Part shown: piece by piece, positions 1 through 7,100 of the stretch | Layout: each line of letters opens with the position of its first letter | How positions within the stretch are numbered: the first letter of the stretch is position 1 | From: Betaproteobacteria bacterium | GTDB taxonomy: Bacteria > Pseudomonadota > Gammaproteobacteria > Burkholderiales > UBA9220 | NCBI GenBank assembly: GCA_003519965.1 | Contig: DOVS01000347.1 | Span: forward strand, 1-9,371 | DNA length: 9,371 nt | Reading direction: 5' to 3' | Position numbers and translations under genes: made by a program | Notes under the pieces: generated by a model | What the model saw: only the letters and a program-made list of their open reading frames with translations | What the model was told of the DNA's origin: nothing | Databases searched by the model: none

Positions 1-1
1 C

Positions 2-853
2 CCCGGTCATTTTCTCCGGCGCTTACACGAAGCGGGGTTCCGCGACCTGATGGGGGTCGAGCTGTGCGAGGACTATGTGCAGGAAATGGCGCAATGCGCT
101 ATTCCCGCCCGGTTAGGGTCCGCTTCATCGCTCCCGCTAGGAGAGCGTCTTGCCGACTGCCTGATTTATAAGAATATTTTCGAGCATTTTTTGGATTTCG
201 ATGTCGTGCTGGACGAGATCGAGGCGCGGCTGGCGCCCGATGGCGCGGTTTTTATCGAGGCGCCCGATGCGTCATGCTATGCAGCGTTTAGCGACTATTC
301 ACCATTGAGCTATTTTACGCTGGAGCACATTAACCATTTCGATCCAGTGCATCTGCGGGCGCTTTTCAGCCGTAGAGGGTTCGAGTTAGTGTTGTCGGGC
401 ACCCGCATGTTGGATATTGCCGAACGTTACGCCATTCCCATCCAGCATGCGCTATTTCGCCGTCAACAGGTGGCCGACACCCAAGAAATAAAGGATTTTA
501 CTCTGGCGGCGTTCGTGCGGACTTGGCTGCCTTCTCCCGCCTACTTTAGGTCGGCGGAATTGGAGGCGTTGCGCGATGCACGTGTTCCGGTCCACGTCTG
601 GGGACTCTCGTACCGGACATTATCCTGGCTAGGCATGAGTGCGCTCAAGGACTGCGAACTTCGTCATTTTGTCGATGACGATCCTCGCAAACAAGCACAG
701 ACATTGATGGGACGGCCGATACACTCTCCCGATATTCTGCAAAATATCGGGGCGGACGAAGCGGTTGTAATTGGCGTGGGTCCGTCATCGCCTTCCATGC
801 GTCTCCTGCTGGAGACATGGGGATTCTCCGGGCAAGTCGTCGTATTGCATTAA
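2..853 (+). CDS. Class I SAM-dependent methyltransferase with C-terminal Rossmann-like domain (5'-partial)
   Basis: The reading frame is open to the left edge, so the start lies outside the window; the ATG at 50 is internal. The visible 283 residues begin at the end of SAM motif I (PGHF, visible residues 1-4) and continue to the acidic residue after strand 2 (GVEL, E20). A post-motif segment YKNIFEHF follows (56-63), then APDGAVFIEAPD (78-89), all typical of Methyltransf_23/11 proteins. A second domain starts near visible residue 197 (VHVWGLSYRT) and runs through FVDDDPRKQ and IGVGPSSPS. It resembles the C-terminal domain of sugar C-methyltransferases (PF08484 type), which folds like a nucleotide-binding domain. 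The likely role is methylation of a sugar or sugar nucleotide in the cytoplasm; the substrate is unknown. The gene ends 14 bases before the FkbM gene, so an operon is likely. Class is secure; the C-methyltransferase assignment is tentative. Confidence 0.88.
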   Translation, partial: PGHFLRRLHEAGFRDLMGVELCEDYVQEMAQCAIPARLGSASSLPLGERLADCLIYKNIFEHFLDFDVVLDEIEARLAPDGAVFIEAPDASCYAAFSDYSPLSYFTLEHINHFDPVHLRALFSRRGFELVLSGTRMLDIAERYAIPIQHALFRRQQVADTQEIKDFTLAAFVRTWLPSPAYFRSAELEALRDARVPVHVWGLSYRTLSWLGMSALKDCELRHFVDDDPRKQAQTLMGRPIHSPDILQNIGADEAVVIGVGPSSPSMRLLLETWGFSGQVVVLH

Positions 854-854
854 T

Positions 855-858
855 GAGG
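855..858 (+). promoter_or_regulatory. Shine-Dalgarno GAGG supporting a TTG start
   Basis: GAGG lies 9 bases before the TTG at 868. An in-frame TAG at 862-864 rules out any earlier start, and no ATG or GTG start lies near the N-terminus in that frame. This site therefore supports TTG as the initiation codon of the FkbM-family gene. Confidence 0.6.
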
Positions 859-867
859 TTTTAGAAA

Positions 868-1605
868 TTGACGGTCTATTATAAAAATCGTGAGATAGAA
901 ATTTTTGCCAAGCAGAAGGAAATACTGGACGCTTGTGGCGTAACGACACCGCTCGTTTTCGACGTGGGGGCGAATACCGGGCAGAGTATTGTCCGTTATC
1001 GAGAATTGTTGCCGACATGTTGCGTACATAGCTTCGAACCCATTCAGTCGCTCTTCGGAAACCTGGTGGCGGCGTGGGGAGGACGGGAAGATGTCGTGCT
1101 TCATCCGTTGGCGCTTAACCATTTTGAAGGAACAGTCCCATTTCATGTCACGCGGGCCGCCGAGGCTAGCTCGTTGCTCATGCCGGACCCCGCGCTGCAA
1201 CAGCTCAGCCGCGAACGGAAATACGAATACACGACGATTGACGTTAAATGCCGGACGTTGGACCAAGTGAGTCAGGAATATGCGCTATCGCTGATCGATA
1301 TCCTAAAAATCGATGTCCAAGGAGCGGAGCTGGAAGTTCTCAAGGGGAGCCAGTCCATGTTGTCCTCCGGAGCGATTCGCATGATTTATGCGGAAGTGAC
1401 GATGGCGGCTTCTTACTTGAAGCAAATGGAGTTAAAAGAATTATTGAATTTTTTGGATGCATTCGGCTACCAACTCTGGGATATTTCCCCCTTTGTGTAT
1501 ACGGACGCCGGGCGCGCTTGGTCGGCAAATACGCTTTTCCTTAGCCCAGAGATGGCGGTTACGGTGGAAGCGGTATGGCGCAATAAACTTCGAGCGAACC
1601 AATGA
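868..1605 (+). CDS. FkbM-family SAM-dependent methyltransferase (TTG start)
   Basis: This 245-residue protein has the usual length and motif order of FkbM methyltransferases (PF05050), which methylate hydroxyl groups on sugars, polyketides and other small molecules. SAM motif I is FDVGANTG (residues 31-38), with FEP at 56-58 closing strand 2. SSLLMPD follows at 101-107. The family hallmark LKIDVQGAELEVLKG spans 146-160, and an acidic strand IYAEVT is at 173-178. The start is TTG, chosen because TAG lies two codons upstream and GAGG sits 9 bases before it. The stop TGA (1603-1605) overlaps the ATG of the next gene as ATGA, so the two are probably translationally coupled. No signal peptide or membrane segment is visible, so it is cytoplasmic. 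The family is clear; the acceptor is not. Neighbouring glycosyltransferase and methyltransferase genes point to a sugar. Confidence 0.93.
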   Translation: MTVYYKNREIEIFAKQKEILDACGVTTPLVFDVGANTGQSIVRYRELLPTCCVHSFEPIQSLFGNLVAAWGGREDVVLHPLALNHFEGTVPFHVTRAAEASSLLMPDPALQQLSRERKYEYTTIDVKCRTLDQVSQEYALSLIDILKIDVQGAELEVLKGSQSMLSSGAIRMIYAEVTMAASYLKQMELKELLNFLDAFGYQLWDISPFVYTDAGRAWSANTLFLSPEMAVTVEAVWRNKLRANQ

Positions 1606-2342
1606 CCGATGATCATGAGGATTTCTTACAAGAACGGGCAAGACGCATCGCGTCTTATGCAACGGACGAAACCATTAAATCGGCTTCGGATGGATTCCTC
1701 CAGGAAAGTTTGCGGCGGCGCTATTCTTACAATTTTGACTGGCTGGGGCTGCCCATCATCCAATATCCGCAGGACATGGCGGCGCTCCAGGAAATAATTT
1801 GGCGGCGCCGTCCCGATTTGATCGTGGAGACCGGCGTTGCGCGTGGCGGCTCCCTGATTTTTTACGCCAGCCTCCTCGAGCTGCTCGGTGAAGAAGGTTC
1901 GGCGGTGCTGGGGATCGACGTCGATCTTCGCGCGCATAACCGCCGCCGTATCCTTCAACACCCCTTAGCGCACCGAGTGAAGCTGCTGGATGGCTCCTCC
2001 ATCGATGCGAAAACCATTGCACAGGTAGCGGAGCACTCCACGGGGAAACGGAGCGTCATGGTGATTCTGGATTCCAACCACACGGGCGATCATGTGCGCG
2101 CTGAACTGGAGGCTTATACGCCGCTCGTTCAGCCGGGAGGATATTGTGTTGTTTTCGATACGGTTATCGAGTTAATGCCCGCTGGATTTTACGCGGATCG
2201 TCCGTGGGATCGCGGGGATAATCCCATGACCGCGGTGGAGGCGTTTTTGGCGGCGCATCCCGAATGGGCGGTCGATCGGGACATGGACAATAAATTACTT
2301 GTGACAGCCGCCAGATCGGGGTACTTGCGGAGGCGTGATTAA
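1602..2342 (+). CDS. CmcI / cephalosporin hydroxylase family protein (probable methyltransferase)
   Basis: The 246-residue product matches the CmcI/RhmM family (PF04989), named after a cephamycin enzyme but widespread in glycan loci, where members act as sugar O-methyltransferases. The conserved N-terminal block YSYNFDWLGLPIIQYPQDM is at residues 41-59. The SAM site is VETGVARGGSLIFYAS (75-90), followed by GIDVD (104-108). An acidic LDSNHTGDHV (156-165) and FDT (185-187) match where family members bind SAM and a divalent metal. RPWDRGDNP (200-208) is also characteristic. The ATG overlaps the previous stop by 4 bases (ATGA), so translation is probably coupled. No transmembrane segment is seen. 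The usual database name 'cephalosporin hydroxylase' should not be read as antibiotic synthesis here; glycan methylation fits the neighbours better. The gene is followed by a long stretch with no recognised gene. Confidence 0.93.
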   Translation: MTDDHEDFLQERARRIASYATDETIKSASDGFLQESLRRRYSYNFDWLGLPIIQYPQDMAALQEIIWRRRPDLIVETGVARGGSLIFYASLLELLGEEGSAVLGIDVDLRAHNRRRILQHPLAHRVKLLDGSSIDAKTIAQVAEHSTGKRSVMVILDSNHTGDHVRAELEAYTPLVQPGGYCVVFDTVIELMPAGFYADRPWDRGDNPMTAVEAFLAAHPEWAVDRDMDNKLLVTAARSGYLRRRD

Positions 2343-2795
2343 TTCCTGGCGCGGCTCGGGCGCGATCTGGCCGAGACCCGATGCGGCACCGGCCGGCCGG
2401 AACGTGGCGGCCTGCTGCATATCGGGGCGTGGAGAAACGCGCTCGAATACGTGCAGCGCCTTTCGGGTTGCCGGGAGCGGCCTCGCCGACAGTGCCCGCG
2501 AGAGCTGTCGAGACTATATCCTCGCGCTTTTTTGCAAGGGATACTCGAGAATGGATGGCGGCGCCGACGATTCACGGTGCAGAAAAAGGTAAAATAGATG
2601 CGCGCTGGCGCAGCGTATGGTCCAATTGGAGTGGTTTGGCCTAGAGCAGTTCGTCGCGCGCCATACCCTAATTATCGTGGAGGCGATAGGGAACCGCTTA
2701 GGTGCGGGATGCGCACCTAATGCGCTTAGAAAAGGGCGCGCGCTGCAGACCGTTTGCCCGCTTTAGGGATACGTGAGTAACGGCAAGGTTAGAGA
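2343..2795 (+). other. GC-rich gene-free spacer, possibly a decayed gene
   Basis: No recognisable gene is found in these 453 bases. All three forward frames have open stretches, and the frame of the preceding CmcI-like gene stays open for 84 codons after its TAA (2343-2594, stop TAG at 2595). All of the translations are arginine-, proline- or alanine-rich and match no family I know. High GC alone can produce such openness: hand counts give 46/60 in 2341-2400 and 39/60 in 2401-2460. The right third contains a perfect 9-bp hairpin (2698-2720). The stretch could be a degraded gene, a recombination scar or a long leader of the sulfotransferase gene; the sequence does not decide. Confidence 0.5.
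2698..2720. repeat. Perfect 9-bp inverted repeat, 5-base loop
   Basis: TTAGGTGCG (2698-2706) and CGCACCTAA (2712-2720) are exact reverse complements around the loop GGATG. No T-run follows, so this is not a standard Rho-independent terminator. It lies 75 bases before the sulfotransferase start. It might be an operator-like palindrome, an RNA hairpin in the leader, or a small repeat element. Only the pairing is certain. Confidence 0.7.
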
Positions 2796-3644
2796 ATGAC
2801 CAGTAGTGGCATGAGTAGGGGTAGTATGAATTTTTCGTTTGACGAGATACAACGCGTGTACAGAGAGAATAGTCTGATTCAGATACTCGACCAAACGACA
2901 TCGCGCAAGTACCTTTGGCATATTGCGCTTCCTAAATCGGGGAGTACATGGTTAACGCGCATATTATCGGCGCTATACGCAAAAAATAATTGGGAAATCG
3001 GCAGCCTCCTCCCTTATTATGGCAGAAGAAACCAGGAGATCGATCCGAGATACTTTTTGGCGTCCGGTTCGATGGATGCGCATGTTTTCTTCGTTCAGCA
3101 GCATTGCGTTTATTCGGAATACACAAAATTCTTGATCGAACGCAGCCGCACGCAGTGTATCCTGCAAGTGCGCAATATATTCGACGCCTTGGTGAGCGCA
3201 TTCGATCATTTGCACAAAGCGTTACATGAACAAGCGGTAGAACAAGACCTGCTGCCGCGAGGCGCAAGCGAGTGGGAGGATACGGTGTTAATGGATTACA
3301 TCATTGACATGGAGGCGCCTTGGTATATTAGATTTCTTGAAGGCTGGCTGAACTCCCCGCTAATGGAGTCGGGTCATGTGCGGTTGGTCCATTATGAAGA
3401 TTTGCTAACCGATCCTGAAAGCGTGGTCGCCGATGTGTTGAATTTTTCGGGAACGCAGGGTTCCCTAAGTCAAATAAAAGATGCACTTAGCCAGGCGAAT
3501 CAAGGGAATACGCGGTTAAATCGGGGGGTCGTCGGGAGAGGGGGAAAATTGCTGAATTCCGCGCAATTACTAAAAATCATTAGAATGATCGCGTATTGCA
3601 ATATTCCAAAGAAATACGACGCGATTTTACGGCCGGCGGCTTGA
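2796..3644 (+). CDS. PAPS-dependent sulfotransferase (Sulfotransfer_1 type)
   Basis: The 282-residue protein carries the two PAPS-binding motifs of cytosolic-type sulfotransferases. The 5'-phosphosulfate loop is PKSGSTW (residues 46-52) and the 3'-phosphate motif is RNIFDALVS (126-134), containing the conserved R, N, D and S. HYEDLLTDP (199-207) follows, and a C-terminal RGVVGRGGK (243-251) resembles the third PAPS-contacting element. It should transfer sulfate from PAPS to a hydroxyl, probably of a sugar given the neighbours; the acceptor is unknown. The start at 2796 has AAGG 7 bases upstream. ATG 2826 has AGGGG 4 bases upstream and would remove ten mostly small or polar residues, so it is a fair alternative. 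The gene is more AT-rich than its surroundings (sampled 60-base lines are 38-50% GC) and stands isolated between two gene-free spacers, hinting at separate acquisition. Confidence 0.9.
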   Translation: MTSSGMSRGSMNFSFDEIQRVYRENSLIQILDQTTSRKYLWHIALPKSGSTWLTRILSALYAKNNWEIGSLLPYYGRRNQEIDPRYFLASGSMDAHVFFVQQHCVYSEYTKFLIERSRTQCILQVRNIFDALVSAFDHLHKALHEQAVEQDLLPRGASEWEDTVLMDYIIDMEAPWYIRFLEGWLNSPLMESGHVRLVHYEDLLTDPESVVADVLNFSGTQGSLSQIKDALSQANQGNTRLNRGVVGRGGKLLNSAQLLKIIRMIAYCNIPKKYDAILRPAA

Positions 3645-3652
3645 ATGCGGGC

Positions 3653-3682
3653 CGGCTCTTGAGCCGCGCAAGCGCTGTTTTT
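3653..3682 (+). terminator. Weak terminator candidate after the sulfotransferase gene
   Basis: CGGCTC (3653-3658) and GAGCCG (3661-3666) can pair around a very tight loop. A run of five T residues follows at 3678-3682. The hairpin begins 9 bases after the TGA stop. The 11-base gap between stem and T-run and the tiny loop make it an imperfect intrinsic terminator, so this is tentative. Confidence 0.25.
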
Positions 3683-3690
3683 CGGCAGGC

Positions 3691-3709
3691 CGCCGCCTGG
3701 CCGGCGGCG
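3691..3709. repeat. 7-bp GC-only inverted repeat
   Basis: CGCCGCC (3691-3697) pairs exactly with GGCGGCG (3703-3709) around the loop TGGCC. No T-run follows. It could be a stabilising RNA hairpin or a REP-like element, but only the pairing is certain. Confidence 0.5.
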
Positions 3710-4053
3710 CGAACATCGCGGTTTTCTCGATGGTTTATTTTCTAACGAGTGGATGTTATGCGGCCCGTTTTCCCTCATGTCGAGCGCTGATCCCGTGATT
3801 CGAATGCCGGGCGGGCGGCTTATCTCCGAAAACCGCCTGGCGCTATTTCTGGGCAATCCCGCTTCCGCGCCCGGCGCTGGTTTTTCCATGATCCGTTCGG
3901 CCGTCAACGCCTTGCACGCCGCCGCGTATCACCGTTTCGGCGCGGCGATGGTTCTCCTTCCCACGGCGGCCGCCATGTTACGCGATGCGTGGAATGCCGC
4001 TTTACGGCGGAAGCGCACGGTCACCCCGTCTTTTCGCCGATTGGCCGTGTTGT

Positions 4054-4068
4054 GCGGCCGGCGGCCGC
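4054..4068. repeat. GC palindrome, 7-bp arms, 1-base centre
   Basis: GCGGCCG (4054-4060) and CGGCCGC (4062-4068) are reverse complements around a single G. The palindrome includes a copy of the 10-mer GGCCGGCGGC (4056-4065), also found at 3631-3640 and 3699-3708. The function is unknown, and in DNA this GC-rich it may be fortuitous. Confidence 0.4.
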
Positions 4069-4189
4069 CGCTGTTCTATGCGGAAATACCTAGGATTGCA
4101 GCTCATGTTGCGTTGTTTGGCGCGTCGAATGGAAACCGGCGGCATGGGAACCCTTTCTGACCCTCGACAAACGAAGAAAACCTCAGCGG

Positions 4190-7100
4190 ATGATCGGAAT
4201 GACACACAAAATTTCTATTGTAATTACAGCATTTAACTATGGAAAGTATGTCGGGAAGGCGATAGAGAGCGTCCTGTCGCAGGACTATCCCGATTTTGAA
4301 TTGCTGGTGCTGAATAACGCCTCGGAAGATAACACGCATGAGGTGATTTCCCGGTATGTTGCGGATCCTCGTTTACATTACGTCATTAATGAAACCAACA
4401 TCGGCGCGGCGGCAAATACGGTCAAAGGTTTTGAGCTGGCTACCGGGGAATTCCTGATTTTTTTGTCCGCGGACGATTATTTCCTGCCAGGGGCGTTATC
4501 CCGGTTGGCGGCGGAGCTCATACAGCATCCCGAGCTAGGTTTTGTCTATGCGCGTTATGTTTTTATCAATGACGAAGGGCGCTTGCTCGATATGGTCTCT
4601 CATCCGGGGTGGGAGCCTTTCGACCATCGCGAACATCCGGACGAACTGGGTAGATTGCTTGCCTATGACTGCTATGTCGCCACGGTAACGACATTGTTCC
4701 GGCGGAGCGTTTTCGAACAGTCCGGCTTTTTCGATTTGTCTTTCAGGGTTGGTGATTACGAACTTTTTTTGCGATTCGCCAGCCATGGCGCGCCATCGAA
4801 ATTTCTAAATATTGCCTTAGCCGCCTTCCGCGTTCACGGGAAACAACTATCGGTCGGCGACGAGTTCGTCGGGAGCGGTCTCCAGATTAACGACCAAGTG
4901 CGCTTGTTGGAACGTTACCTAACGGAAGAGCACGCGGCACAGCTATCCGGGTATGAAGCCCAAATTCTTAACCTGCTCGATGGCAAGCTGCGGTTGTTTG
5001 AATATTCCGGCGGCAGCATTTCCGCCGATTTGGATGCACGGATCCGCCAGGTAAAACAGAAGCTGCTTTCCCTATCCGCCTACCGCCCAATCGTTGGGCT
5101 GGGCGATAAGCCCTTGGTCAGCGTGGTTGTCCCGACGCTGGGCCGGCCTGTGCTGCTCATGGATGCACTGGATTCCTTGTTAAATCAAACTTATGCGCAT
5201 TGGGAAGCGATCATCGTAAATGATGGCGGGGTGAGCATGGCGCCCTTGATCGAAGGGAAAGATCAACGCATTCGCTATCTTGAGCACAGAAAATCCTTGG
5301 GACAGTCGGCAGCCCGCAATACCGGCCTACGCTTCGCTAAGGGAGAAGTGATTTGCTACTTGGACGATGACGACATTTTTCTACCGGATCATCTATCGAC
5401 AGTGGTCGACGCCCTGAGAAAAAATAATACGGCGGGACTGGTTTATACCGATGTCGCCGTGGTGATCGAAGAGGTCGGGTATGACTTGAGAAAAGAACTC
5501 TCCAGGGAAAAACCCTACGAAAAGATTCAATATTCCAGGGAATTGCTCCATGTACAGAATTTTATTCCCATCAACGCATGGGCGCACCGCAGAGAATGTC
5601 TAAAAGCAGTCGGGCCATTCGACGAGAAGCTGCAAGCGCTGGAAGACTGGGAGTTTCTGATCCGTCTTTCCAGAAAATACGATTTTGTGCATATACCCCG
5701 CACCACCGTGGAGGCGCACACCCGGCTGAAGGAAAAAGATAACGTATCGGCAAGGCATCGGCGGGATTTTGTCGCAATATATCAGGAAATTTACCGGCGG
5801 CATGACGACCTAGGGAATCCCGGCGTCAGAAAAGGACGGGATGATTTCCTGGTGCAGCTAGCCGAAGGCTTGGTCAACGAGGAGCCGCTGGATTTACGCG
5901 AGCCGGCCCAAATTAATCCCCTGACAACCTATCAATCCTGGCTTGAGCTGCGCCAGTTAAGCAAAATGGAGGCAAAGTTATTTGAAGAGCGGATAGCGCA
6001 GTGGGGCGCGCATCCGAGAATCCATCTCGCCGCCGTCGCAACGGGACCGAATGACAGTCTGCTGGCGGGAACCATTCAATCGCTGGCGCAACAGTATTAT
6101 TACAATTTGATTGTCACCGTTGTCGCCCCCTATGCCGCGCCGCAGGGGTTTCAAGGCGAGCGGCTCAAATGGGCTCAGACGGATCATTCATTCAATTCAT
6201 TAATTGCCGCCGTCAACCAGTCGCTTTTTGACGCTCCGGCGGATTGGGCGGGCTTGATCACCGTGGGGGATTTGGTCGCGCCCCATGCGTTTCTTACCAT
6301 CATGGAGGCCGCTTTTTCGAATAAGGGCTGGCGGCTCATTTATAGCGATGAAGACGCCATCGACGCGTCGGGCGTATTCGCGCAACCGTATTTCAAACCC
6401 GATTTTAACCTGGACCTGCTGCGAAGCTTTCCGTATCTCGGCGGCGGCGTGTTTTTTCGGAAAGACGCTTTTACCGAATTGGGCGGGTTCGCGACGGATA
6501 AGCCAGGGGCGGAATCCTATGATTTAGTGCTGCGCGGGATCGAACGGTTTGGCGCTGGGTCGGTCGGGCACGCGCCCGATGTGCTGTATCACCGCAATCC
6601 TGGCGCAAGCTACACCGACCAACTTCCCGCCGCGGAAGTGGCGGAAACGATGCGGCGCGCGCTGGAGGATCATTTCGGGCGATTGGACATTGCCGCGCGG
6701 GTAGAGCCTGGAACGTTACAGGGAAGCCATCGAATCACCTATCTTCATCCATCTCAGCCCTTCGTTTCTCTCATGATTCCCGTTCGTGGTCGGTTATCCG
6801 TGCTGCAGCGTTGTCTGGAATCCGTGCTGGAAAATACGCAGTACCCCAACTACGAGATTCTCATCGTGGACGATAACAGCCGGACGGGCGAGGTGCGGGA
6901 TTATTTAGAAGGCGTCCGGGCCATGAACTCCGACCAGCTACGCGTCGTTTCTTATCCGAAGCCATTCAATGCGGCGGCGATGAACAACTTCGCCGCGCGG
7001 GAGGCGCGGGGCGAGTATCTCTTGTTGCTCGAGGATGACACGGCGGCGCTTCACGCCGATTGGCTGGACGTCATGATGTCCCACGCGCAGCGCCCGGAAG

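Larger units (their letters stand above)
3645..4189 (+). other. GC-rich gene-free spacer with hairpins
   Basis: These 545 bases contain no gene I can support. The longest open frame (3753-4160, 135 codons) is rich in Ala, Arg and Pro. Its only nearby Shine-Dalgarno-like GAGTGG directly abuts the ATG, and it resembles no family I know. The stretch holds a weak terminator candidate just after the sulfotransferase, a 7-bp GC hairpin (3691-3709) and a near-perfect GC palindrome (4054-4068). It also holds two of three copies of the 10-mer GGCCGGCGGC. Decayed coding DNA or a recombination scar is possible but unproven. Confidence 0.5.

Noticed and set aside
850..1266. 138-codon antisense open frame over the FkbM gene
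   Set aside because: It lies opposite a clear FkbM protein with intact motifs; its own translation has no recognisable domain.
3500..3907. 135-codon antisense open frame over the sulfotransferase end and spacer
   Set aside because: Half of it is the reverse of a secure coding region, and the translation is low-complexity and unfamiliar.
3753..4160. 135-codon open frame in the second spacer
   Set aside because: Composition is Ala/Arg/Pro-rich, the Shine-Dalgarno-like GAGTGG has no spacer to the ATG, and no family is recognised. High GC explains the openness.
2343..4189. Insertion-sequence remnant around the sulfotransferase
   Set aside because: No transposase motif, matching terminal inverted repeats or target duplication could be found by eye.
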